Assembly: GCA_016716715.1 (NCBI GenBank)
Contig: JADJVE010000008.1
Coordinates: 42,501 to 106,500, forward strand
DNA from: Acidobacteriota bacterium
GTDB taxonomy: Bacteria > Acidobacteriota > Thermoanaerobaculia > UBA5066
Length of the DNA: 64,000 nt
Direction: 5' to 3'
Below the pieces are notes generated by a model, which searched no databases, had not been told where the DNA came from, and saw nothing but the letters and a program-made list of their open reading frames with translations. This document shows positions 7,103-15,688 of this stretch, piece after piece (positions within the stretch are counted from its first letter, which is position 1; every line of letters begins with the position of its first letter). The translations under genes and the position numbers were made by a program.

Positions 7103-9312
7103 AGGCTGCCGCGATCCTGCCCTGGATCCCCGTCTTCCCGCTGATCGGGTTCCTCGTCAACGGGCTCCTGTACCTCGCCACCCACTCGAAGCTGGGCGGC
7201 AAGGACTCCCCGAAGGGCCCGCACGGCGACGGACACGGCCACGTAGCTCACGACGATCACGGCCACGGCGCCCACCACGAGATCCCGTTCGCGGCGGTCC
7301 ACGCGGTGGTCGGCCCCGCGGCAGCGATCCTCTCCTGCGTGGCGGCCTTTGCCGCGATCTTCCTGTGGTGGGGCGAGACGCACGGCCACGAGGGCGTCGT
7401 CGCGAACCTCTGGACGTGGATGCCTCTCGGCGCGAACCCGACGTGGTTCGGCGGAAAGGCGCTCGTCGTGGACGCGGCGTTCCGGCTCGACGCGCTCTCG
7501 GCGCTGATGCTGGGTTTCGTCACGTTCATCGGCTCCCTGATCCACGTCTACTCGGTCGGGTACATGGGGCACGACGAGGGGTTCGGGCGGTACTTCTCGT
7601 ACCTGAACCTCTTCATGTTCTCGATGCTCACGCTCGTTCTCGGCGCGGGCCTCCCGATCCTGTTCGTCGGCTGGGAGGGCGTGGGCCTCTGCTCGTACCT
7701 CCTGATCGGCTTCTACTGGAAGAAGGACTACGCCGCCGACGCCGGCAAGAAGGCGTTCGTCGTGAACCGCATCGGCGACTTCGGATTCGTCCTCGGGATC
7801 TTCGGCTGCTTCGCGCTGTTCGGGACGACCGACTTCGGCGCGATGTTCTCCATGGCGGCCGCCAACCCCGCGAAATACGCCGCGGGCGGCCTCATGACGG
7901 CCGTCTGCCTCGCGCTCTTCATCGGCGCGTGCGGCAAGAGCGCGCAGATCCCGCTCTACGTCTGGCTCCCGGACGCCATGGCCGGCCCGACGCCCGTCTC
8001 CGCGCTCATCCACGCCGCGACGATGGTCACGGCGGGCGTCTACATGGTCGCGCGCTGCAACGTCTTCTACCGCATCTCGCACGAGTGGGCGATGAAGGTC
8101 CTCGGAGAGCACGCCACGGTTGGCGGCCTCCTGACGCACGACGCGTCCTTCGTCGTCGCGGTCGTCGGCGGCGCGACCGCCCTCTTCGCCGCGACGATGG
8201 GCCTCACCCAGACGGACATCAAGAAAGTCCTCGCGTACTCGACGGTCTCGCAGCTCGGTTACATGTTCCTCGGCTGCGGCGCGCTCGCTTTCTCGGCGGG
8301 CATGTTCCACGTCTTCACGCACGCGTGGTTCAAGGCCTGCCTCTTCCTCGGGGCGGGCTCCGTGATTCACGCCCTCGGCGGCGAGCAGGACATGACGAAG
8401 ATGGGCGGGCTCCGCAAGCTGATCCCGCACACGTTCGTCACGATGTTCGTCGCGACGCTCGCGATCGCGGGCGTCCCGGGCCTCGCGGGGTTCTTCTCGA
8501 AGGACGCGATCCTCGCCGAGACGTGGGGCGCGGGCTACAAGGTCCTCTGGGTCCTCGCCGTCCTCACGGCCGGGATCACCGCCTTCTACATGTTCCGGCT
8601 CATCAAGATGACGTTCTACGGGACGTTCCGCGGCACGGCCGAGCAGCTCAAGCACGTGCACGAGTCGCCCGCCTCGATGGTCGTGCCGCTCTATTTCCTC
8701 GCTGCCGGCGCCGCCGTCGTCGGCTGGTTTGGCATTCCGAAATTCATTCTCGGGAAAGAGAATTCCTTCGAAGGGTTTTTGGAGCCCGTCATCGTGAAGC
8801 TGCCTGCGGCCTGGGTGGCCGAGGCGCACGAGATGACTCATGCGACGGAGTGGTCGCTGATGCTCACGTCGGTCGGCGTCGCCGCGTTCGGCATCGTCCT
8901 CGCCTGGGCGTTCTACTCGGGCGCGTACCCGTTCGCGATGCCCGAGCGCATCGCGTCCTCCCTCGGCGGCTTCTACCGTCTGGTCCGGGACAAGTACCGC
9001 GTCGACGAGCTCTACGAGGCCGTCTTCGTGAACGGGCTCATCAAGAAGGGCGGTCGCCTCATGTGGGAGATCGACGCCCGCGTCCTCGACCTCATCCCGA
9101 ACGGCTCGAGCGCCGTCACGCTCTTCGCCTCGAGGATCTCCTCGTGGTTCGACCGGACGTTCGTGGACGGCGCGGTGAACGGCGTCGGGAACACCCTGGA
9201 AACGGCGTGGCGCGGGATGCGCCGCGTGCAATCCGGGCGCACGCAGAACTACGCGCTGACCATGGCGGCCGGCGTTTTCGGATTCGTCTGCCTCTACCTC
9301 CTCCTGAGATGA
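7099..9312 (+). CDS. nuoL: NADH-quinone oxidoreductase subunit L
   Basis: A 737-residue ND5-type antiporter-like subunit, the distal proton pump with the long lateral helix. The conserved core 'LPDAMAGPTPVSALIHAATMVTAG' and 'DIKKVLAYSTVSQLGYMFLG' are present. An unusual His/Gly/Asp-rich stretch (residues 42-60, eight histidines) follows the first membrane helix; such stretches can bind metal but here the role is unknown. The start overlaps nuoK (ATGA). Confidence 0.95.
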   Translation: MKAAAILPWIPVFPLIGFLVNGLLYLATHSKLGGKDSPKGPHGDGHGHVAHDDHGHGAHHEIPFAAVHAVVGPAAAILSCVAAFAAIFLWWGETHGHEGVVANLWTWMPLGANPTWFGGKALVVDAAFRLDALSALMLGFVTFIGSLIHVYSVGYMGHDEGFGRYFSYLNLFMFSMLTLVLGAGLPILFVGWEGVGLCSYLLIGFYWKKDYAADAGKKAFVVNRIGDFGFVLGIFGCFALFGTTDFGAMFSMAAANPAKYAAGGLMTAVCLALFIGACGKSAQIPLYVWLPDAMAGPTPVSALIHAATMVTAGVYMVARCNVFYRISHEWAMKVLGEHATVGGLLTHDASFVVAVVGGATALFAATMGLTQTDIKKVLAYSTVSQLGYMFLGCGALAFSAGMFHVFTHAWFKACLFLGAGSVIHALGGEQDMTKMGGLRKLIPHTFVTMFVATLAIAGVPGLAGFFSKDAILAETWGAGYKVLWVLAVLTAGITAFYMFRLIKMTFYGTFRGTAEQLKHVHESPASMVVPLYFLAAGAAVVGWFGIPKFILGKENSFEGFLEPVIVKLPAAWVAEAHEMTHATEWSLMLTSVGVAAFGIVLAWAFYSGAYPFAMPERIASSLGGFYRLVRDKYRVDELYEAVFVNGLIKKGGRLMWEIDARVLDLIPNGSSAVTLFASRISSWFDRTFVDGAVNGVGNTLETAWRGMRRVQSGRTQNYALTMAAGVFGFVCLYLLLR

Positions 9313-9325
9313 AGAAGGGCGCCGC

Positions 9326-10888
9326 ATGAACGGACTCCTCTCCCTGCTCATCTTCCTGCCGGTCGTGGGGACCCTCGCGGTCTTCCTCGTGCCGCGCGAG
9401 AAGCCGGGCCTCATCCGCTGGGTCGCGACGCTCTTCACGGGCGCCGAGTTCCTCCTTTCGCTCCCGCTCTGGACCTTCACGGGGTTCCGGACGTCGGGCG
9501 ACTTCTTCTTCCGCGAGACGCACGACTGGATCCCGTCGCTCGGCGCGAAGTACGCGCTCGGCGTCGACGGAATCGCGGCGCTCCTGATCCTCCTGACGAC
9601 GCTCCTCTCGTTCATCTCCGTGTACTCGTCCTTCACGGCGGTCACGAAGCGCGAGAAGGAGTACTACGCGTTCCTCCTCCTTCTCGAGACGGGGATGATC
9701 GGCGTCTTCTGCGCGCTCGACTTCTTCCTCTTCTACGTGTTCTGGGAGGTCATGCTCGTCCCGATGTACTTCCTGATCGGGATCTGGGGCGGGCCGCGGA
9801 AGCTCTACGCGGCGATCAAGTTCTTCCTGTACACGCTCGCGGGCTCCGTCGTCATGCTGCTCGCGATCATCGCCCTGTACTTCTTCAACACGTCGGGCTT
9901 CCTGTGGTGGAAGGGTCTCGGCAACGCGCCGTCGTTCGACATCGTCCACTTCCAGTCGATCGCGTCCCAGATCCCGCCGGACCTCCAGATCTGGCTCTTC
10001 TGGGCGTTCTTCATCGGGTTTGCGATCAAGGTTCCGATGTTCCCGTTCCACACGTGGCTGCCGGACGCGCACGTCGAGGCGCCGACGGCGGGCTCGGTCA
10101 TCCTCGCGGGCGTTCTCCTCAAGATGGGGACGTACGGCTTCCTCCGGTTCTCGCTTCCGATCTGCTCGGGAGCCTCGCGCACCTACTGGGTGCAGCTCAC
10201 GGTCGTCGTCCTCTCGATCATCGGCATCATCTACGGCTCCATGGTCGCGATGGTCCAGAAGGACATGAAGAAGCTCGTCGCGTATTCCTCGGTCGCGCAC
10301 CTCGGGTTCGTCATGCTCGGCCTCTTCTCCCTGAACAACGCGGGCATCCAGGGCGGAATCCTCCAGTCCATCAACCACGGGCTTTCGACGGGCGGGCTCT
10401 TCCTTCTCGTCGGAATCGTCTACGAGCGAACGCACACCCGCATGATCGCGGACTACGGCGGCCTCTCGGGCGTCATGCCCGTCTACGCGATGCTCTTCAT
10501 GGTCATCCTCCTCGCCTCGATCGGCCTGCCGCTCCTGAACGGGTTCGTCGGCGAGTTCACGATCCTCACGGGCGCTTTCCTCGCCGACTGGCGCTGGGCA
10601 GCGTGGGCGAGCCTCGGCGTCATCCTCGGCGCGGCGTACATGCTCTGGCTCTACCAGCGCGTCTTCTTCGGCGAGCTGACGAACGAGAAGAACAAGGGCC
10701 TCGAGGACGTCAACCTCCGCGAGATTCTGACGCTCGCGCCGCTCATCGTCATGTGCTTCTGGATCGGCCTCTACCCGAAGCCGTTCTTCGAGATGACCGC
10801 GAAGTCGGCCGAGAAGATCGTCGCGGCCGTGAACCCGCCCGCGGCTTCCGAGTCCGCGCCCCGCATGGCGGCCGCAGGAGTCAAGTAG
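9326..10888 (+). CDS. nuoM: NADH-quinone oxidoreductase subunit M
   Basis: A 520-residue ND4-type antiporter-like subunit with about 14 membrane segments. Key motifs are 'FYVFWEVMLVPMYFLIGIWG' (with the channel Glu), 'LPDAHVEAPTAGSVILAGVL' and 'DMKKLVAYSSVAHLGFVMLG'. It starts at ATG 13 nt after nuoL with a GAAGAAGG ribosome-binding site. A short Ala-rich tail follows the last helix. Confidence 0.95.
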   Translation: MNGLLSLLIFLPVVGTLAVFLVPREKPGLIRWVATLFTGAEFLLSLPLWTFTGFRTSGDFFFRETHDWIPSLGAKYALGVDGIAALLILLTTLLSFISVYSSFTAVTKREKEYYAFLLLLETGMIGVFCALDFFLFYVFWEVMLVPMYFLIGIWGGPRKLYAAIKFFLYTLAGSVVMLLAIIALYFFNTSGFLWWKGLGNAPSFDIVHFQSIASQIPPDLQIWLFWAFFIGFAIKVPMFPFHTWLPDAHVEAPTAGSVILAGVLLKMGTYGFLRFSLPICSGASRTYWVQLTVVVLSIIGIIYGSMVAMVQKDMKKLVAYSSVAHLGFVMLGLFSLNNAGIQGGILQSINHGLSTGGLFLLVGIVYERTHTRMIADYGGLSGVMPVYAMLFMVILLASIGLPLLNGFVGEFTILTGAFLADWRWAAWASLGVILGAAYMLWLYQRVFFGELTNEKNKGLEDVNLREILTLAPLIVMCFWIGLYPKPFFEMTAKSAEKIVAAVNPPAASESAPRMAAAGVK

Positions 10889-10891
10889 GCC

Positions 10892-12346
10892 ATGCCGTTC
10901 GCCGCCGCCGACACGCTCCTCATCCTGCCGGAGCTGTTCCTCACGGCGGCGGGGCTCGTGCTGCTGCTCGCCGCGACCGTGGGCGGCCGCGAGAGGGAGC
11001 GGACGATCGCCTTCGCCGCGATCGGGTCCCTCGTCACGACCGGACTCCTGCTTGCCGTCTCGGCGTCCACCGCCAAGGCCCTGCCCCAGTCGGCCTTCGG
11101 CGGGATGTTCGTCCTCGATCGCTTCAGCCTCTACTTCAAGGTCCTGATGCTCCTCGCGGCCGTCGTGACGATCCTCTTCTCGCTGCGGTTCGTCGGCGCC
11201 TCGCCGTACCCGTCGGGCGAGTACTACGGGCTCATCCTCTTCGCGACCGTCGGCATGCTCTTCATGGCGTCCGGCACGCACCTCGTCTCCATCGTCGTCG
11301 CGCTCGAGCTCATGGCGCTGTCGCAGTACGTCCTCGCGGGCTACTTCAAGCGCGAGACGAAGTCTCTCGAGGCGGCCACGAAGTACTTCATCCTCGGCGC
11401 GTTCTCGTCGGGCGTCCTCATCTACGGCATTTCCCTCGTCTACGGCGCGACCGGGACGCTCTCCCTCGCGGGGATCGCGAAGGCCCTCGGCGCCGCGCCC
11501 GCGACGCCGCTTCTCATCGTCGGGATCATCCTCGTCGCGTGCGGCATGTTCTTCAAGATCGCCTCGGCGCCGTTCCACGTGTGGGCGCCGGACGTGTACG
11601 AGGGCGCTCCGACGCCGATCTCGGCGTTCTTCGCCGTCGGACCGAAGCTCGCGGCGTACGCGATCTTCGCGCGGATCTTCTTCATGGGCTTTGGCCCGCG
11701 TGCTCACGACTGGACCGCGATCGTGGCGGCGTCCGCCGCGCTCACGATGGTCGTCGGGAACGTCGGCGCTCTGCAGCAGACGAACGTCAAGCGCCTTCTC
11801 GGCTACTCCTCGATCGGGCACGCGGGCTACGCGCTTCTCGGCCTGCTCGCCTATGGCGACGCGACGGGCATCGGCCTCTGGGCCATCCTCGTCTATCTCC
11901 TCGCTTACGCGTTCATGAACCTCGGAGCCTTCGGCCTCGTGATCCTCCTCGAGTCGAAGGGCTACGCCGCCGAGAGCGTCGACGACTTCAACGGCCTCTC
12001 GAAGAAGAATCCGTGGGCGGCGGCCGCGATGCTCGTCTTCCTGCTGTCGCTGGCGGGGATCCCGCCGACGGCCGGGTTCGTCGGCAAGTACCTGCTCTTC
12101 TCGGCCGCGATGAAGGCCGGATGGTTCTGGCTCTCGCTCCTCGCGGTCCTCATGTCGGCCGTGTCGCTCTTCTACTACTTCCGGATCGCGCGGGCGATGT
12201 ACCTCGTGGACGGGGAAGGCGAGCTGCACTGGCGCGAGGAGCCCGCCGTGACCGCGGCGATCGCGATCTGCGCGGCCGGGACGCTCGCGATGGGCATCCT
12301 CCCCGGGCCGTTCGTGGCATTCGCGAAGAGCTGCCTCTTCCCGTGA
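10892..12346 (+). CDS. nuoN: NADH-quinone oxidoreductase subunit N
   Basis: A 484-residue ND2-type antiporter-like subunit with about 14 membrane segments. Signature stretches are 'FHVWAPDVYEGAPTPISAFF' and 'NVKRLLGYSSIGHAGYALLG'. It starts 3 nt after the nuoM stop and is the last complex I gene; ATP synthase genes follow after 16 nt in the same direction with no visible terminator. Confidence 0.95.
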   Translation: MPFAAADTLLILPELFLTAAGLVLLLAATVGGRERERTIAFAAIGSLVTTGLLLAVSASTAKALPQSAFGGMFVLDRFSLYFKVLMLLAAVVTILFSLRFVGASPYPSGEYYGLILFATVGMLFMASGTHLVSIVVALELMALSQYVLAGYFKRETKSLEAATKYFILGAFSSGVLIYGISLVYGATGTLSLAGIAKALGAAPATPLLIVGIILVACGMFFKIASAPFHVWAPDVYEGAPTPISAFFAVGPKLAAYAIFARIFFMGFGPRAHDWTAIVAASAALTMVVGNVGALQQTNVKRLLGYSSIGHAGYALLGLLAYGDATGIGLWAILVYLLAYAFMNLGAFGLVILLESKGYAAESVDDFNGLSKKNPWAAAAMLVFLLSLAGIPPTAGFVGKYLLFSAAMKAGWFWLSLLAVLMSAVSLFYYFRIARAMYLVDGEGELHWREEPAVTAAIAICAAGTLAMGILPGPFVAFAKSCLFP

Positions 12347-12362
12347 GCCGGGCAGCGGCGAG

Positions 12363-12641
12363 ATGAGCGGCGCCGCCGGTCCCGGGAATGACGACGGTTC
12401 GGGCGGGGACCGGGGTTTTGCGCGCTACTTCGCCGACGTCCTGACGTTCGGGTGGGTCCTGCCGGCGGCCATCGCCGCGGGCGCCGGCCTCGGCTGGGTC
12501 CTGGACAAGGTCTTCGGCCTGTTCCCGGTCCTGACGGCCGCCCTGGCCCTCGTGGGCCTCGTTGCCGGCCTCAGGCAGATCTACCGCGAGTCGGGAGTCC
12601 TGTCCCGCAGCGGGAAGGGCCCCGGAAGTGGCAACGCCTGA
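12363..12641 (+). CDS. AtpZ/AtpQ-like accessory protein of ATP synthase
   Basis: A 92-residue protein. After a Gly/Asp-rich N-terminus come two hydrophobic segments separated by 'GWVLDKVFG', the pattern of the AtpZ/AtpQ (F0F1-ATPase subunit) family: 'GWVLPAAIAAGAGLGWVLDK' then 'LVGLVAGLRQIYR'. Such proteins lie at the head of atp operons and help assembly or ion supply of the F0 sector; the exact function varies. Its end overlaps the next gene by 14 nt. Confidence 0.7.
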   Translation: MSGAAGPGNDDGSGGDRGFARYFADVLTFGWVLPAAIAAGAGLGWVLDKVFGLFPVLTAALALVGLVAGLRQIYRESGVLSRSGKGPGSGNA

Positions 12642-13050
12642 GGGCCGCGAGGCTCCCGAGAGGCCCGGACGGGGGTGGCTTCGGACGGCCGCCGTCCTCG
12701 CCCTTCTGGCCGCCTCCGGACTGGCCGCGACGGGCCGTTTCCGGCCCGCCCTCGCCTTGACTCTGGGGGCCTCCGTGGCTATCGTCTCGGCGCTCTGGCT
12801 GTCGGATTTCCTCGGTCGCTTCGCGGCGCCCGAGCGAAGCACGCCGGCCCGATTCGACTGGAAACTCGGGTTCAAGGCCGTTCTCCGGTACGGCCTGATC
12901 GGAGCCGCCCTGTGGGCCTCCGTTCGGGCATTCCCGGCCGACGTCCCGTGGCTGATCGGGGGTCTCTCGACGGTCGTCGCCGCGGCGGCGATCGACGGGG
13001 TTCTCGAGCAGGTCCGCGGGCCGCGGAACGGAACGGGCGCGGCCCGCTGA
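12628..13050 (+). CDS. AtpI-like small membrane protein
   Basis: A 140-residue protein with four predicted membrane segments and no soluble domain, placed between the AtpZ-like gene and atpB. Size, topology and position fit ATP synthase subunit I, which assists assembly of the c-ring, but sequence signatures are weak. GTG at 12628 is chosen because it starts just inside the previous gene and gives a short hydrophilic N-terminus. A longer upstream form would encode an unlikely Ser/Arg-rich leader. Confidence 0.55.
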   Translation: MATPEGREAPERPGRGWLRTAAVLALLAASGLAATGRFRPALALTLGASVAIVSALWLSDFLGRFAAPERSTPARFDWKLGFKAVLRYGLIGAALWASVRAFPADVPWLIGGLSTVVAAAAIDGVLEQVRGPRNGTGAAR

Positions 13051-13066
13051 AGGCGGAAACGGCGAC

Positions 13067-13858
13067 GTGCACCACGAACATTCGATCTTCTTCGGGTTCT
13101 TCAACGCGCTCCTGACGCGCATCCTCGGGCCCGTCGACGGCGCTCCCGCCTGGTGGAAGAACGGCATCGACCTCGGGAGCTTCCACATCGCGGGCGTCGC
13201 GCCGCGCGGCGAGGGCGGCGAGCTTCTCGGCTGGATCCCCGACCACGTCGCGATGGCGATCGTCGTCGTCCTCTTCATGGCGGCGTTCTTCTTCTACGCC
13301 TCCCGGAGCTACCGCCGGGACGCCCCGGGCCGGCTTCAGAACGTGATCGAAGTCTTCGTCGACTTCCTGCGCGGCGTCATCAAGGAGAACATCGCCCACG
13401 GGGAGCATTACCTCCCGATCGTGGGGGCGTTCTTCTTCTTCATCTTCTTCTCGAACATCTGCGGCCTGTTCTTCTTCCTGCAGCCGCCCACGGCGAACCT
13501 GAACGTGACGTTCGCGCTCTCGATCACGTGCTTTTTCATCTTCAACGCCGAGGGCATCAAGGCGCACGGCCTGTTCGGGTACCTCAAGCACTTCCTCGGG
13601 CCGATGCTCGCGCTGGCGCCGCTCATGTTCCTCATCGAGATGATCGGGAACTTTGCCCGCGCGCTTTCGCTCTCGATGCGTCTCTACGGCAACATTTACG
13701 GCGAGCACACGGCCGGCAGCATCTTCACCGGCCTGATGCCCATCGTGGTCCCGTGGCCGATGATGGCCCTCGGGATCTTCACGGCGCTGCTGCAGGCGTA
13801 CGTGTTCACTCTCCTGACCACCGTCTATCTGGGCGGCGCGACCGCCCACGAGCACTGA
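13067..13858 (+). CDS. atpB: ATP synthase F0 subunit a
   Basis: A 263-residue stator membrane subunit that forms the ion half-channels against the c-ring. The essential arginine is visible in 'LSLSMRLYGNIYGEH'; the last helices follow ('LQAYVFTLLTTVYLGGA'). It starts at GTG with a His-rich N-terminus (MHHEH) and ends in AHEH. It lies 16 nt after the AtpI-like gene and 29 nt before atpE. Genes for b, delta, alpha, gamma, beta and epsilon are not in this window. Confidence 0.93.
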   Translation: MHHEHSIFFGFFNALLTRILGPVDGAPAWWKNGIDLGSFHIAGVAPRGEGGELLGWIPDHVAMAIVVVLFMAAFFFYASRSYRRDAPGRLQNVIEVFVDFLRGVIKENIAHGEHYLPIVGAFFFFIFFSNICGLFFFLQPPTANLNVTFALSITCFFIFNAEGIKAHGLFGYLKHFLGPMLALAPLMFLIEMIGNFARALSLSMRLYGNIYGEHTAGSIFTGLMPIVVPWPMMALGIFTALLQAYVFTLLTTVYLGGATAHEH

Positions 13859-13887
13859 TCCCGATTTCTCATCTCGAAAGGAGTCTT

Positions 13888-14211
13888 ATGTTCAAGAAGC
13901 TCATGTCCGCGGGCGCCCTCGGTGCGCTCGCCCTGGCCCTCCCGAACCTCGCCCTCGCCGAAGAGGCCGCCAAGGCCGTCTCCTCCGGCGGGGCTGGATG
14001 GGGCCACTTCTCGGCTGCGTTCGCGATCGGCCTGGCCGCCGCGGCCGGCGCCATCGCCCAGGGCCGGACGGCGGTCGCGGCCTGCGAGGGAATCGCGCGC
14101 AACCCCGGCGCGGTCGGCCAGATCCGCGGCCAGGCCTTCCTCGGCCTCGTCCTGATCGAGTCGCTCGTCATCTACGCCCTCGTCATCGCTTTCGTCATCA
14201 ACGGCAAGTAA
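13888..14211 (+). CDS. atpE: ATP synthase F0 subunit c
   Basis: A 107-residue c-ring subunit, longer than the usual 75-90 because residues 1-24 form a signal-peptide-like leader ending ALA before EEAA. Two hairpin helices follow, joined by the polar loop 'ARNPGA'. Ion-site residues are Q58 in helix 1 and E91-S92 with Y96 in helix 2. Their spacing (33 residues from Gln to Glu, Tyr at +5) equals that of the Na+-binding c subunit of Ilyobacter (Q32, E65, S66, Y70); the Thr67 position is Leu here. Na+ use is possible but unproven. AAAGGAG precedes the ATG. Confidence 0.93.
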   Translation: MFKKLMSAGALGALALALPNLALAEEAAKAVSSGGAGWGHFSAAFAIGLAAAAGAIAQGRTAVAACEGIARNPGAVGQIRGQAFLGLVLIESLVIYALVIAFVINGK

Positions 14212-14233
14212 ATCTTTTCCCGTCAGGGATTTG

Positions 14234-14265
14234 GCGGCCCCGGGCGACCGGGGCCGCTGCTTTTT
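14234..14265 (+). terminator. Intrinsic terminator of the nuo-atp operon
   Basis: A perfect 10-bp stem (14234-14243 with 14248-14257), a GCGA tetraloop and a run of five T at 14261-14265, located 22 nt after the atpE stop. Confidence 0.85.
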
Positions 14266-14329
14266 AGGGGGTGCCGGAAAAGCCGTTTGAAACCGGCGCG
14301 CGTATTGCTCTTCAGAAGGCGGTACGAAC

Positions 14330-14995
14330 ATGGCATTTCTGACCAGCAAGAAGCCTTCCTCCCCGGGCGCATGGGACTTCAAGAACGGCGAGCTGCCGTT
14401 CGCGGACGCGCTCTACGGCGCCGCCCTGCGTCTCACGCGCAACCGTCAGGACGCCGAGGATCTTCTCCAGGAGACTTACCTGAAGGCGTTCGCGCACTAC
14501 GAGGGCTTCACCGAGGGGACGAACCTCAAGGCGTGGCTCTTCCGCATCCTCAAGAATGCGTTCATCAACGGCTACCGGCACGCGAAAGTCGGACCGAAGG
14601 AAGTCGACCTCGGCGTCGACGGCGATGACGCCCTCGAGGCGGCCGGGACGCGCGCGCGCGCCGCGGCGAACCCGGGCCCCGAGGATCAGCTCGTCGCCGG
14701 AACGATGGACGGCCCCGTTGCCGAGGCGCTGGCGGCCCTGCCGGAGGACTTCCGCCTCGTCGTCGAGCTCGTCGATCTGCAGGACTTCTCGTACCGGGAG
14801 GTCGCCGACATCCTCGAGGTCCCGCTCGGCACGGTCATGTCGCGCCTCTACCGGGGCCGGCGCCTCCTCGAGTCGGCCCTCCTCGAGTACGGCCGGCGGC
14901 GCAACTACCTCGGCGAGGGCGAGCCCTCGCGGACGCGCCAGGGCGCGCCCGGGCCGAAGACCGTTCAGTTGTCGGAATACCGCAAGCGCCGGTAG
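14330..14995 (+). CDS. ECF-type RNA polymerase sigma factor
   Basis: A 221-residue sigma factor. Region 2 lies at about 22-90 ('[20 protein letters not shown]', '[19 protein letters not shown]') and region 4 at about 125-185 ('[20 protein letters not shown]' then a helix-turn-helix with '[14 protein letters not shown]'). The linker between them is longer than usual and the C-terminus is basic. The next gene encodes a zinc-binding anti-sigma protein, so the sigma factor is probably held inactive until an envelope or redox signal arrives. AGAAGG lies upstream of the ATG. Confidence 0.9.
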   Translation: MAFLTSKKPSSPGAWDFKNGELPFADALYGAALRLTRNRQDAEDLLQETYLKAFAHYEGFTEGTNLKAWLFRILKNAFINGYRHAKVGPKEVDLGVDGDDALEAAGTRARAAANPGPEDQLVAGTMDGPVAEALAALPEDFRLVVELVDLQDFSYREVADILEVPLGTVMSRLYRGRRLLESALLEYGRRRNYLGEGEPSRTRQGAPGPKTVQLSEYRKRR

Positions 14996-15031
14996 CGTTA
15001 GGCGGACTGGCGGGGACGACCGCCGCGAACG

Positions 15032-15673
15032 ATGGATTGCCGGACGGCCAGCCTCCTCATCGAGGCGTACCACGACGACGAGCTCGAGCTCGTCGATGCC
15101 GCCCGTCTCCTCGCCCACTTCGAGGCCTGCCCCGAATGCCGCTCCCGCTGCGACGAGGCCGCGCTCCTGCGCGACGCCATGCGCACCGGCCGGCCCGTGG
15201 ACCGTTGCCCCGAGGACCTCGCCCGGCGCCTCGCCGCGCGCTGTGGAGCGCTTCCGCCGCGCCCCCCCCGGCGTTCGCTCCGGCCCGTCGTCGTCGTGCT
15301 GGCGGGCGGCTGCGGTCTCCTCATTGGCTGGGTTGCGGGCCGTTTCGTGCCGGCCGCCGCCCGCAGCCCCCTCGCCTTCGCGGGTGCGAGCCGGACGTTC
15401 GACGCGGACGTCTTCTGCCTGCGCTGCGCGCTCGACGCGATCCTTCCCGGCGCCGCGGACTCCGGAGCGCACCGGCCGCTCCTCCGGACCGCCGACGGCA
15501 GGATCTGGGTCGTCGATCCCGGCAGCGCCGCGCGCGCGCGCTTCGGCAAGCCCGGGCAGGGGCCGCGCCACGTCGTCGTGACGGCCGCGCTCGACGAGCG
15601 GACGGGCGTCGCGGACGTGTCGGACGTGACGGAAGCCCCGCCGCCCGCGGCGTCTCCGGCCGCGGCGCGCTGA
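15032..15673 (+). CDS. Zinc-finger anti-sigma factor, single-pass membrane protein
   Basis: A 213-residue protein. The N-terminus carries the ZAS zinc motif (C3 ... H29-x3-C33-x2-C36) that clamps the cognate ECF sigma factor. One membrane helix (about 84-104) follows, then a roughly 110-residue domain expected in the periplasm. That domain contains a CxxC pair (C129, C132), which could bind metal or form a disulphide and so act as the sensor; this is inference. It starts 37 nt after the sigma gene and converges on the acetyltransferase gene. Confidence 0.8.
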   Translation: MDCRTASLLIEAYHDDELELVDAARLLAHFEACPECRSRCDEAALLRDAMRTGRPVDRCPEDLARRLAARCGALPPRPPRRSLRPVVVVLAGGCGLLIGWVAGRFVPAAARSPLAFAGASRTFDADVFCLRCALDAILPGAADSGAHRPLLRTADGRIWVVDPGSAARARFGKPGQGPRHVVVTAALDERTGVADVSDVTEAPPPAASPAAAR

Positions 15674-15688
15674 GCCCGCGCCCGGGCG

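Noticed and set aside
7048..12229. Very long open frames of 865 and 1037 codons on the minus strand opposite nuoL-nuoN
   Set aside because: They are Arg/Glu/Asp/His-rich shadows caused by high GC at third codon positions of the nuo genes, have no family signature and lack start signals.
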